From contig CAXRGQ010000006.1 of NCBI GenBank assembly GCA_964230215.1, forward strand, positions 248,001-312,000: 64,000 bases of DNA. The letters are read 5' to 3'. Below are positions 1 through 8,529 of this stretch, piece after piece (position 1 is the first letter of the stretch; the number at the start of each line of letters is the position of its first letter). Under the pieces are notes generated by a model that saw nothing but the letters and a program-made list of their open reading frames with translations, was not told the DNA's origin and did not search any database. Made by a program: the position numbers and the translations under genes. Source of the DNA: JAUILH01 sp964230215 (lineage in GTDB: Bacteria > Bacteroidota > Bacteroidia > Flavobacteriales_D > JAUILH01).

Positions 1-74
1 CGGTTGTAAAGTACGGCAACTGCATCCGTCTCATTTTCTAACATGATCTTGTAAGTCGGTCTATTTCCTTGCAT
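1..74 (-). CDS. 5' end of an unrecognised protein (partial, runs off the window)
   Basis: Reading leftward from an ATG at 74-72 gives 24 open codons beginning MQGNRPTYKIMLENETDAV, and the frame stays open to the window edge. Upstream in the same frame there are two valine codons and then a stop at 83-81, so the start must be this ATG. The fragment is too short to assign a family. It is divergent from the WD40 gene across a 400-bp gap. Confidence 0.45.
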   Translation of the reverse strand, partial: MQGNRPTYKIMLENETDAVAVLYN

Positions 75-481
75 GACAACTTAGCTTTTGTGCACGCTTC
101 TCAGCGCACGGGTTAATACATTTTCCTTGCTTGCTATTAGGTATAAACCATTATGGTAACAGTTACACCTGTTTTAATTCTAAGTGCAGTAAAAAATTGA
201 GAGTAGAGCTTAGTTTAACGCAGATTCTTTAAGAATGTTTCACCATGTTTTTATTCGACTGAACATGTGTTATTTATAATAAATTTTGATTTTTTTTAAC
301 ATTATGAAGCAACCTATATTTTTTTTGTGCGTCTTTTTAGTGTTAATGCATGAATTGCTTGCTATCATTTACATGCTCTAACACAAGTAAAAAGATATTA
401 CTTGTTGCTTTTTATTAAGGTCTGCACATTAGGTGGGACCTTTTTTTATTTCCAGAATTTTCTATTGCTTACATTTGAATC
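75..481. other. Long intergenic gap with two hairpins and a promoter-like box
   Basis: No plausible gene was found in this 407-bp AT-rich stretch. It holds an 8-bp perfect inverted repeat at 383-390/398-405 (ACAAGTAA/TTACTTGT), a terminator-like hairpin at 417-442 followed by seven T, and a TAnnTTTG box at 470-477 just before the WD40 start codon. The region between 240 and 450 could encode a small RNA ending at the second hairpin, but nothing confirms that. Confidence 0.5.
417..447 (+). terminator. Terminator-like hairpin upstream of the WD40 gene
   Basis: AAGGTC at 417-422 pairs with GACCTT at 437-442 around a 14-nt loop, and a run of T follows (441-447). There is no plus-strand protein gene upstream within the window, so if it works it would end an unannotated transcript or attenuate the WD40 transcript. 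The stem is short and the loop long, so confidence is modest. Confidence 0.4.
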
Positions 482-1366
482 GTGAAATTCCACTTAGCGA
501 AACATAAAGAACTTGGGAGTCATTCGGCACCCGCCTACTACCTCAACACATTTATTGATGGTAAAATAATAAGTTGCGCAGGCGATAATATTCTTGCCTC
601 TTGGGATTTAACTTCAATGATGCCGCATAATTTTATGGTTAAACTTGAAGGTCATCCATACGCTTGTGTTTATGATGTATCCAGTGACTTATTGTTTATT
701 GGCACATCTGCAGGCAAACTGCACTGGATTAATTGCGCCGGCAAGAAGGAACTAAAATTATTCGATTTACATAAGAAGGCTATCTATGACATGGCCGTGT
801 TTAATGATTGCCTCTATGTTAGTTCGGGAGATGGCTCACTATCTATTTGGGATATAAATGATATGGCGCTTTTACGTCATGTTCCCATAAGTGACAATAA
901 ACTTAGACGATTTGATATTGTTGAAGGGAACGACTTATTGCTCTCAGACAGCAATGGTATACTTCACAAATTGGATAGCAATTTAAACGAGCTGCTCACT
1001 ATCGACATAAATGACAAAGCTGTTAATGTTTGTAGATTCTATAAGGACTACATTATCGCTGGTGGCTGGGATGCTCACTTACGCTTCTTTAATCGATCTA
1101 CAGGCGAGTTAATCAAAGCCATAGCAGCGCACAATTTCGCGATTTACGATTTGCAGATTAATCATGAGCATGGTGTTTTGGCAAGCGCATCTCGTGATAA
1201 AACGATTAAACTTTGGGATCTAAAAACGCTAGACCTATTGCAACGAGTAGACCACAAAATGGGTGGTCATACAAGAAGTGTCAACGCATTAAAGTGGATG
1301 TGTGATGTCCTAGTGTCTACTGGTGATGATGGGAAAGTTATTGCCTGGGACTTGAGGAAGGCATAA
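482..1366 (+). CDS. WD40-repeat beta-propeller protein
   Basis: This 294-residue protein is built of WD40 repeats, visible as recurring GH...D...(I/L)(A/S)xWD units, for example SIWDINDM, KTIKLWDLKT and GKVIAWDLRKA near the C-terminus; about seven blades fit the length. There is no signal peptide or membrane helix, so it is probably a cytoplasmic scaffold; the partner is unknown. The start is GTG at 482, because no in-frame ATG lies upstream before the propeller begins. A TACATTTG box (470-477) sits only 4 nt before the GTG, which would give a leaderless or nearly leaderless message if it is the -7 element. The 3' end overlaps the convergent glycosyltransferase gene by 29 bp. Confidence 0.85.
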   Translation: MKFHLAKHKELGSHSAPAYYLNTFIDGKIISCAGDNILASWDLTSMMPHNFMVKLEGHPYACVYDVSSDLLFIGTSAGKLHWINCAGKKELKLFDLHKKAIYDMAVFNDCLYVSSGDGSLSIWDINDMALLRHVPISDNKLRRFDIVEGNDLLLSDSNGILHKLDSNLNELLTIDINDKAVNVCRFYKDYIIAGGWDAHLRFFNRSTGELIKAIAAHNFAIYDLQINHEHGVLASASRDKTIKLWDLKTLDLLQRVDHKMGGHTRSVNALKWMCDVLVSTGDDGKVIAWDLRKA

Positions 1367-2420
1367 TGAAGTGCTCAAAGAATTCATCATACTTCCTAGC
1401 CATATACTGCCAACTAAACCTTGAAACATCTGGTATGGGCAGGTCTTGAAAATTAATCACTTTATCTACCAGTTCTTCATCATTTGTATAAAGATTCTCT
1501 TGATCAACGTATTCTGGATAAGCCAATCGATTTGGCAATACTGGCACAACACCAGCACTTATAGCTTCAACTATGGATATGCCAAAGAAATCCTGAATAG
1601 ACGTAACTGGCAGGACATCACAAGAACTAAGTAAGTCCCAATATTGTTCCTTTGATTCTGCGTAGGCATTATGCGAAATACGGTTAGAGTATTTGTCCAA
1701 AATATAATAATATGCATCCGGCATCTTTGTATACCTCTCACCTAGTAAGACTAATTCAAACTCAAGCTTTCTATTTTCAAGAGAATTAAGTAATGTTAGG
1801 AAACCGTCAGGATTCTTATCGTACTCCCAACGATGATTCCAGAGGATTCTAATGGCGTTACCTTTTGTCCTTACACCACTTTGATTTTTCAATTCTAGGC
1901 CTAGGTATAAAGTGGACGCCTTTTCCTTTATTACATCTATAGTTTCAAGATTGTTTTCATCAGGGAACATTTTTAAAAATTTTGGCAACTCCCCTAAAAA
2001 CGAACTCCTATGATAATCTGAATTAAAGAGCACTGTATGTGCAACCAAGCATGAAGTGTAATTAGTAAATGCATAATGGTTGTCACGTTGCAACTTAAGG
2101 TCTTGATCATCTGGTGACCAAGGGTAGGTAAGCTGATTTTCGTGCATATATAACACGATAGGCAATTTGTTTAAATTGTCTTTCAATAATGACTTAAACA
2201 ATGGAAGATCTATCATGTCAGTGCACAACAATAAATCAAATGATTCTGATATTTCATTTAATTGCTTAGCGAGTGAAATAGATGCGCCATGCATCCTCCA
2301 CTTCCAATGCCTTCCTGGTAAAGAAAATATGGTAATGCAATGTTCGCTGAACTTTTTATAGCTATCTGCCCATGCTTTGTGCGAACCAGAATAAAAAGCT
2401 TCTATAAGTGCTATTTTCAT
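1338..2420 (-). CDS. DUF3524 / GT4 glycosyltransferase, homologue of tRNA-queuosine alpha-mannosyltransferase (GTDC1/QTMAN)
   Basis: This 360-residue protein starts IALIEAFYSGSHKAWADS and carries LPGRHWKWRMHG (residues 34-45) and YMHENQLTYP (91-100). These are signatures of the DUF3524 N-terminal domain found in animal GTDC1, the enzyme that mannosylates queuosine in tRNA-Asp. The C-terminal half (about 190-345) is a GT4 Rossmann domain with ILWNHRWEYDKNPDG and the acidic donor-site segment GISIVEAISAGVVPVLP. The family assignment is firm. The substrate is inferred: glycosylation of queuosine or another modified nucleoside is possible, but no queuosine gene is in the window. It is the last gene of an operon in which each gene overlaps the next by 4 bp. 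Confidence 0.85.
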   Translation of the reverse strand: MKIALIEAFYSGSHKAWADSYKKFSEHCITIFSLPGRHWKWRMHGASISLAKQLNEISESFDLLLCTDMIDLPLFKSLLKDNLNKLPIVLYMHENQLTYPWSPDDQDLKLQRDNHYAFTNYTSCLVAHTVLFNSDYHRSSFLGELPKFLKMFPDENNLETIDVIKEKASTLYLGLELKNQSGVRTKGNAIRILWNHRWEYDKNPDGFLTLLNSLENRKLEFELVLLGERYTKMPDAYYYILDKYSNRISHNAYAESKEQYWDLLSSCDVLPVTSIQDFFGISIVEAISAGVVPVLPNRLAYPEYVDQENLYTNDEELVDKVINFQDLPIPDVSRFSWQYMARKYDEFFEHFIMPSSSPRQ

Positions 2421-2779
2421 TGTGAAATACCAACATTGTAGTAAAAAGCATGTATCTCATCAGAAATACAAGTTGCACGCACATATACACCATGAATGCC
2501 TGGGCTTGTCGGAGGTAATTCTACTTTAACTGATTTACCCCCGTAATTCAGTTTTTTAGGCTGAAATAAAAGTGAGTCGTTCACGGCATATTCAATTTCG
2601 GATGTCAAACACTGTTTGCATTTACCCAACGAAATAGAAATCTCATTATATTGTGTATTGTCCACGTATTTTTCACCCATTATTGACACCGTGCAAGAAG
2701 CCTCCTTTGTGTCCATTTGGCTTGACTTGTTGGATGAACAAGCACTTAAAACAAAAAGTAAAATTATTAGATATCTCAT
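2417..2779 (-). CDS. Small hypothetical lipoprotein
   Basis: This 120-residue protein has a type II signal peptide, MRYLIILLFVLSAC, with the acylated cysteine at residue 14. Four further cysteines follow (SCTV, GKCKQC, ATC) in a probably beta-rich periplasmic or surface domain. No family is recognised. It overlaps the MutS-like gene upstream and the glycosyltransferase gene downstream by 4 bp each (ATGA arrangement), so all three are translationally coupled. Why a lipoprotein sits between a DNA-binding-type ATPase and a glycosyltransferase is not clear from sequence. Confidence 0.75.
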   Translation of the reverse strand: MRYLIILLFVLSACSSNKSSQMDTKEASCTVSIMGEKYVDNTQYNEISISLGKCKQCLTSEIEYAVNDSLLFQPKKLNYGGKSVKVELPPTSPGIHGVYVRATCISDEIHAFYYNVGISQ

Positions 2780-4557
2780 ACCAATTCCATTTTTTCAAGT
2801 AGCCATGTTGCATTCATGTTTTTACACACGCCCGGCTTTAATTTGTAATCAAAAATAAGGTCTGATTCCCCGAACTCAACTTCAAAGCAAATATTCTTCA
2901 CTTGTTCTAGGTCATTCCCAAGACTAGTTAAGGATAAATCATGTGTAGCAATTATACCACTGATTTTATATTCTAACAGCTTACTCACAAAGCGTTTTGA
3001 GCCTTCTGCTTTGTCTTTCGAATTAGTACCCTTCAATATTTCATCCAAAATAACAAAAATCTCCTGCCCCTGCTCTAGCCTAGTCACTAGCCCCTTTAAA
3101 CGCTTTAGTTCAGTGTAGAAATAGCTCTCGTTATCTTGAAGTGAATCCGTTGTACGCATGCTTGTATACAACTTCATGTCTTTGTAAGAGAAGTTATCGG
3201 CATATACTGGAAGACCTACTTTAGCCATTACAAGAGATAGACCAACGGTTCTAAGGAAAGTACTTTTGCCCGCCATATTTGCACCCGTTATTATTACAAA
3301 GTTTCCTACGCTGTCGAGTTCAAAATCATTCCTTACACACACCGATTCATCTAAAAACGGATGTCCCAAATTATTCGCTTTTAGCACTTGATCGTCCTTA
3401 ATTGGATAAACATAGTTGGGGTGATTATATGCGTAGGTGCCGAGACTTGCATATACGTCCCACCAAGCTAATTGGTCGAATAAGACCTCAAAGTTGCCTC
3501 CGTAACTCTTCATCCATTTCTCAAGTCTTAACAAGCACCAATAATCCCAGGCTAAAAAAGCATTTAACAGTAAGCCTCCCATCGGGTTTAAACGGTTATC
3601 GAGTGTATTGATAATAGCATTCAGTTTCAGAATATCTGTACTCTGCCATCCTTCACTGCCAAGTTTTGATTTTCTATCTTCTAAAATGGGATTTTTAAAT
3701 TCTTCACTTTCAATTCGGTTTAAGAATTCCTTCGCCTTATTTAATATCTTTTGACGTTCGCTGGCATCATTGTGAATTGCGTTTGTGTGCTTAACATTCA
3801 CAGCTACTAAGGCCAATGCTCCCAAAATTGCAAATACAGTTTGCGTAACACTCATATAGCCCAGAATATTCGCCGTAATTGCACCGAATGATATGAGCGG
3901 TATTAAGACCAAACATAGCTTCCAAAAAACATTGACTGTGACCAATGGCTTAAAATCAGTATTCCATGAACTTAAATAGGCCAACTCCCCTTGACGCGTA
4001 CCATAAATCTCGCCGTATACAAAGAGGTCTTGTCTAAAATCATCATGATCAGCCAATTCTTTAACAACTGCTTGTTTTTGCTCAAGGTTTATATCATCTT
4101 GTTGGTCATCTTTTAAGTAGGCTGCTAGTTTATCTGCACCACTTTCAGTTGCTGTCCTGCAAACACTTTGATAGAAACTATTGTGTCCGAATAAATCAAG
4201 ATCATATCCATAAGCATGTTCAATTTCATGATAATGTTTGCCGTCTTTAAAGAAAGCATAATCATGCGCTTGTGCTGCGATTTCGCCCTCTAGAAGCTCA
4301 ATCTTAAGCTTAATAAAGTCACGTAGAAACTTTAATGACTCATTGTACTTAACCAGTCTGAGGAAAGTGGCAAGACCCAGAATAATTATTCCAATGCCGG
4401 CAAATGCAGATACAGGCCATAAAAAAATGGCACCTAAAACCATTAAAGCAAACACAACAAGGCGAATGATTAGAATATTAGACAATTTCTTTTTAATGTC
4501 TATCAAATCATTTTCCTGCAAGCTTTTCTTTTGCTTATACCCCTCTACTCTATGCAT
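2776..4557 (-). CDS. Membrane-anchored MutS-like ATPase
   Basis: This 593-residue protein has the MutS-type ABC ATPase domain at its C-terminus: Walker A GANMAGKST (425-433), a TTDSLQDNESYFYTE segment, Walker B VILDE (502-506) continuing into LKGTNSKDK, and a C-terminal ATHD switch. The core/lever region (about 260-410) resembles MutS, but the N-terminal mismatch-binding and connector domains are missing. Two hydrophobic pairs, at about 28-66 and 213-254, are predicted membrane helices. It belongs to the membrane MutS-like family common in Bacteroidota and is not the housekeeping mismatch repair MutS; the function is unknown. It heads the operon with the lipoprotein and QTMAN-like genes. A 10-bp-arm inverted repeat lies just upstream. 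Confidence 0.85.
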   Translation of the reverse strand: MHRVEGYKQKKSLQENDLIDIKKKLSNILIIRLVVFALMVLGAIFLWPVSAFAGIGIIILGLATFLRLVKYNESLKFLRDFIKLKIELLEGEIAAQAHDYAFFKDGKHYHEIEHAYGYDLDLFGHNSFYQSVCRTATESGADKLAAYLKDDQQDDINLEQKQAVVKELADHDDFRQDLFVYGEIYGTRQGELAYLSSWNTDFKPLVTVNVFWKLCLVLIPLISFGAITANILGYMSVTQTVFAILGALALVAVNVKHTNAIHNDASERQKILNKAKEFLNRIESEEFKNPILEDRKSKLGSEGWQSTDILKLNAIINTLDNRLNPMGGLLLNAFLAWDYWCLLRLEKWMKSYGGNFEVLFDQLAWWDVYASLGTYAYNHPNYVYPIKDDQVLKANNLGHPFLDESVCVRNDFELDSVGNFVIITGANMAGKSTFLRTVGLSLVMAKVGLPVYADNFSYKDMKLYTSMRTTDSLQDNESYFYTELKRLKGLVTRLEQGQEIFVILDEILKGTNSKDKAEGSKRFVSKLLEYKISGIIATHDLSLTSLGNDLEQVKNICFEVEFGESDLIFDYKLKPGVCKNMNATWLLEKMELV

Positions 4558-4562
4558 GCCTT

Positions 4563-4595
4563 AAAGTTAGAAATTGTGCTGCAACTTCTAACTTT
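4563..4595. repeat. Perfect inverted repeat between the VIT/vWA gene and the MutS-like operon
   Basis: AAAGTTAGAA at 4563-4572 is the exact reverse complement of TTCTAACTTT at 4586-4595, with a 13-nt loop. It fills most of the 54-bp gap between two minus-strand genes. It could form the terminator hairpin of the upstream VIT/vWA gene, though no T run follows. It could also be an operator: the lower arm overlaps TAACTTTA (4569-4562), a possible -7 box for the MutS-like operon. Confidence 0.5.
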
Positions 4596-4611
4596 CGCAT
4601 CACAGATAATC

Positions 4612-6792
4612 TTATTTTTTATCTACAAAGTGGTAAATCGTGCTGCCGACTTTGATGTAAAAGTCTTCTTTTATCGATAAGCACTTTAAATGCTCTGCAT
4701 CCCAGGACTTAGTTATTTTAAAGTACTCGTCAGAATACTTAACTACCTCCTTTGCAGCAGTTAATTCTGTATCAATACTACCATCAACCCACTTACCGTT
4801 TTTATTGAAGAAGGTCTTATTCCCCATCTTATATACAGTGTTTACTTGCTGCACATTACCTTCAAAGTCTACTGTCTCCGCGCCAGGTCCCGCAAACGAC
4901 TCTTCCGCCACTGCATCCATTGCTAGACTGTTTTTATACGCACGCATTTCATTTGCAGCAGATCCACTTACTTCTGACTCCAAGCGCTTCAAGTTAGACG
5001 ATGACGTTGCGCGTATCGCCGTATTATTCGTGATATCGACATTCTCTTTAGCTAAGAATGATGTATAAGGTGTAAGTATTCCGTATTTTTTACTGAGACT
5101 TACTAACTCGTCAACCATTTCCTTATTCTGACCATTTTGATCAATCATCGTAAGGAGATGGGCTACACGTTTACCAGCCCATAATTTCTCCACATAATCA
5201 TGCTGGCTGCCATCCTCTTTTCCTTGGAAAGTTGCGGGGAATTCGAATATACGTTCTTTACCATTAATCTTACCTTTCATTAAAATAGTTGTTGTACCAG
5301 CCTTAGAATATCTTCCATAAATAGGTAACTGACTATCCTTAAACAAATCCGGGATTTTAATCGGGTATGTTTCGCTCACTTTCAGCCCATTGTATGCAAT
5401 CGAAATGTCCGTCATAACGGGAGCGCTAATACTGTTATATAAGCTCGCAACGGATGATTCAACGTTTTCGTTTGGACGCACATACTCAGCCAAACCACCG
5501 TTATCAGTACTTAATCTGTCCAATAATCTAGCATTGACATCATCTCCAACGCCAAAGCAAAAGATTCTGGCATTGCTTGTATTATTTTTTGCAACATTTT
5601 GCACGATAGCGCTTTCATTGGTAATCCCAGCAGTTGGTAGTCCGTCTGTAAGGAAAATAATATAGCTGGGGTTGTTATTGTCAGGTAAAGCTGCCAAGGC
5701 TTCAGTTAAGGCACCATCTATATTTGTACCACCGCCTGAATTAATCGTTTCTGCAAATGCCAGAGCTTCTTTGCTTGTTTTTGAGCCGTAGCTTAAAATC
5801 TTTTCATTGTACAACTCAACTCGGTCGTCATAGGTAATCATATTGAATTGGTCACCATCGTTTAGATTGGATAAAACAAACTTTAAAGCTTCTTTTGCCT
5901 GAGTAATCTTCTTGCCCCCCATTGAGCCTGACTTATCAAGCACAAAAATTAAATTCTTTTGAATTGTTTCGGTTTGTTTTACCTCCACTTTCGGACTTGC
6001 AAGCAGCATGAAGTATCCTTCCCCCTTATCATTCATATAGCTATACAAACCAGCACCTACATCTTTGTTGTCCATTGTATAGTTCAACTTAAAGTTTGTA
6101 CTTGGTAGTTGGTTTTTAACCTCATATTTAACCGTCGTGAAACGCTCATTTACTTTTTTAATCTCGGCATTGGGCATTGGACAATAAACAGCTTTGATGT
6201 CCTCTTTCGCACGCACTCTGGCAGTTACAGTCACTTTGGGAATTGGTTGGGATGAAAATTTCTGCGTACCTATTGGATACTCAAACTGCATGGTACCATG
6301 TCTTTTATCGCAGAGAACTGTATAGCGAATAGTCACTCGTCTTGTTTGACCAACAGCAATAGGAAAAACGGAAGTTTTGAATAAGCCATAATCAGCATAT
6401 TCCATTAAAGCAGGGTCACGTCTTCTGCGTACAATGCTTTCATAGATAGAACGGGCCTCTTCTTTAGTCATTATTTCACCCGTGATCTCCTCGCCATCCA
6501 TCATTAAGATGAAATTCTGAATGACAGATTTGGCGGGTAATGGAAATAAAATCTGCGCTTCTAAGGCATGATTATTAACGTTTTTGATTTCTTGTGTAAC
6601 GCTCACCTCTGCTACATGATCTTTAATATCTGCTTCAACCTCAAGCGCTTCAACAGAGTATATGGTGTTGATAGGTCTTGGACGTTCAACAATTTGATTT
6701 TCTCTATCCCAACGTTCTGTGGTAACTACCATCTGGGAGAATATATTCTGTGTAAAAAGAATGATTAATAAGGCTGCAAAATATCGTATCAT
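4612..6792 (-). CDS. VIT and von Willebrand factor A domain secreted protein
   Basis: This 726-residue protein opens with a signal peptide (MIRYFAALLIILFTQNIFSQ). A VIT (inter-alpha-trypsin) domain follows at about 40-170, including EEARSIYESIVRRRRDPALM. A vWA domain at about 280-450 has an intact MIDAS motif, D286-K-S-G-S290, and FLTDGLPTAG. This is the domain order of inter-alpha-trypsin inhibitor heavy chains and of bacterial marine-proteobacterial-type VIT proteins. The vWA domain should bind a divalent metal and a protein ligand in the envelope. There is no sortase or T9SS tail; the C-terminal 150 residues are family-specific. It is divergent from phoX with a 61-bp gap. Confidence 0.88.
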   Translation of the reverse strand: MIRYFAALLIILFTQNIFSQMVVTTERWDRENQIVERPRPINTIYSVEALEVEADIKDHVAEVSVTQEIKNVNNHALEAQILFPLPAKSVIQNFILMMDGEEITGEIMTKEEARSIYESIVRRRRDPALMEYADYGLFKTSVFPIAVGQTRRVTIRYTVLCDKRHGTMQFEYPIGTQKFSSQPIPKVTVTARVRAKEDIKAVYCPMPNAEIKKVNERFTTVKYEVKNQLPSTNFKLNYTMDNKDVGAGLYSYMNDKGEGYFMLLASPKVEVKQTETIQKNLIFVLDKSGSMGGKKITQAKEALKFVLSNLNDGDQFNMITYDDRVELYNEKILSYGSKTSKEALAFAETINSGGGTNIDGALTEALAALPDNNNPSYIIFLTDGLPTAGITNESAIVQNVAKNNTSNARIFCFGVGDDVNARLLDRLSTDNGGLAEYVRPNENVESSVASLYNSISAPVMTDISIAYNGLKVSETYPIKIPDLFKDSQLPIYGRYSKAGTTTILMKGKINGKERIFEFPATFQGKEDGSQHDYVEKLWAGKRVAHLLTMIDQNGQNKEMVDELVSLSKKYGILTPYTSFLAKENVDITNNTAIRATSSSNLKRLESEVSGSAANEMRAYKNSLAMDAVAEESFAGPGAETVDFEGNVQQVNTVYKMGNKTFFNKNGKWVDGSIDTELTAAKEVVKYSDEYFKITKSWDAEHLKCLSIKEDFYIKVGSTIYHFVDKK

Positions 6793-6853
6793 AATCGTAA
6801 ATTTATAGCTGATACACCAAGATCTTGAATTGGTTCAAACGAGAGATAAAAAA

Positions 6854-8488
6854 ATGACAAGAACTTATAACCGCAGGAAATTCATCGAGTTTATCGGAAA
6901 AGGTACTATTGGAGCAGCCGTAGCTCCTACACTATTTATTTCATGTAGTTCGGACGAAGAAACAAAAGATTCGCCAGAAGCGACTAAGGATAAAAAAGGT
7001 TTTCCATTTGAAGCCATTATGCCTCAAGAAGTAGATGATTTGGTATTAGCCGAGGGGCTAGCCTACTCAGTTTTGATTAAATGGGGCGATACCATAAGTG
7101 GGGATGACTATTTCGGATTTAACAATGATTTCATTCAGTTCTTACCTCTAAAAGACACTCAAGATGAGGCTTTATTATGGGTCAATCACGAATATGTTGA
7201 CACACGTTTTGTTACGGGTTATAAGGAGGGTGATGAACGCACTAAAGCGACCGTTGATAAAGAAATGTATAACGTTGGCGGAAGCTTCATAAAAATTAAG
7301 AAAGAGGACAATAATTGGATGTTTGTCGAAAATGATGCGCAAAACAAACGTGTAACAGGACATACTAAAATACCTTTTAACTGGGATGCTCCAGTGGGCG
7401 GAAGAGAATTCGGCAATGGCACATTAGGCAACTGCTCTGGAGGACTAACGCCTTGGGGTAACATTCTTACATGCGAAGAAAATTACGATGGGTTCTATGG
7501 CGAGACTGATTATTCTACAGGAGAACCAGTGCACATCCAAAAAGGATTAGCGTGGGATCAATTTTATCCAGAAAACAAGCCTGAGCATTATGGCTGGGTA
7601 GTTGAAGTGAACCCTGAGACTGGAGAAGCGCAAAAGCATATTGCCCTGGGACGCTGTGCACACGAATGTGCCAAACTTCACCAGTTAGAGGATGGGAGAT
7701 TAGTAGTCTACACAGGCGACGATGATAATGACCGTTGTCTTTACAAGTTTATCGGGTCGGAGCCGAATTCATTAAAGACGGGCACACTTTACGTTGCAAA
7801 TTTAGAGGATGGTATATGGGAATCTCTAGACTATGAAAGCCAAGAAATTCTGCAAGAAAACTTTAAAGATCAGACAGAAGTCTTAGTACGTGCAAGAGAA
7901 GCCGCCTTGTTAGTGGGAGGCTCCAAGTTAGACCGCCCAGAAGACATTGAAATAGACCCCGTAACTGGTAGTGTTTTAATCGCACTGACTAACAATACAC
8001 CAATGGGGAACTACTATGGATCTATTCTTAAAATTGATGAAAGTAAGGGATATGACGGTCTATCATTCACTCACGACACTCATTTAGCTGGAGGCGAAGA
8101 CACCGGCTTTGCATGTCCTGACAATATGGCCTTCGACCCAAAAGGAAACCTTTGGTTCACAAGCGACATGAGTGGAAGTGTTATGGGAGAAGAACCCTAC
8201 ACACGATTCAAAAACAACGGTTTATTTTTTGTCCCTAGGTCGGGTCCTAAAGCTGGAGAAGTACTTCAGGTCGCATCTGCACCAACGCACGCCGAATTTA
8301 CGGGACCTTGTTTTTCGCCTGATGGCTTAACATTATTTTTAAGCGTGCAGCACCCTGGCGAATACTCGGAAGACCCAGAAAACCCAAGCAGTAATTGGCC
8401 TGATGGAGATAATGCTATGCCTAAACCATCCGTGGTTTGTATAACAGGAGAGCCATTAAATGAAATAATGAAGGGGAATTTAGGCTAG
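6854..8488 (+). CDS. phoX: PhoX-family alkaline phosphatase (DUF839), Tat-exported lipoprotein
   Basis: This is a 544-residue member of the PhoX (DUF839) family of calcium- and iron-dependent phosphomonoesterases. Family blocks are CSGGLTPWGNILTCEENYDG (around 195-215), GRCAHECAKL, RPEDIE and FACPDNMAFDPKGNLWF. The N-terminus has a twin-arginine motif (NRRKFIEF, R7-R8), a hydrophobic stretch, and ends in FISCSS, so Tat export followed by acylation at C31 is likely. I place the start at the ATG at 6854 because it puts the Arg pair in the usual position; an in-frame TTG at 6830 would add eight residues. In marine bacteria this enzyme releases phosphate from organic esters. No Pho-box-like element was evident. 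Confidence 0.88.
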   Translation: MTRTYNRRKFIEFIGKGTIGAAVAPTLFISCSSDEETKDSPEATKDKKGFPFEAIMPQEVDDLVLAEGLAYSVLIKWGDTISGDDYFGFNNDFIQFLPLKDTQDEALLWVNHEYVDTRFVTGYKEGDERTKATVDKEMYNVGGSFIKIKKEDNNWMFVENDAQNKRVTGHTKIPFNWDAPVGGREFGNGTLGNCSGGLTPWGNILTCEENYDGFYGETDYSTGEPVHIQKGLAWDQFYPENKPEHYGWVVEVNPETGEAQKHIALGRCAHECAKLHQLEDGRLVVYTGDDDNDRCLYKFIGSEPNSLKTGTLYVANLEDGIWESLDYESQEILQENFKDQTEVLVRAREAALLVGGSKLDRPEDIEIDPVTGSVLIALTNNTPMGNYYGSILKIDESKGYDGLSFTHDTHLAGGEDTGFACPDNMAFDPKGNLWFTSDMSGSVMGEEPYTRFKNNGLFFVPRSGPKAGEVLQVASAPTHAEFTGPCFSPDGLTLFLSVQHPGEYSEDPENPSSNWPDGDNAMPKPSVVCITGEPLNEIMKGNLG

Positions 8489-8529
8489 TGGCTTGAATCT
8501 TGCATAAGCATTGTACGTACAAGGAAAAG

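Noticed and set aside
6830..6853. Upstream TTG start for phoX
   Set aside because: It would add eight charged residues before the twin-arginine motif; the ATG at 6854 fits Tat signals better.
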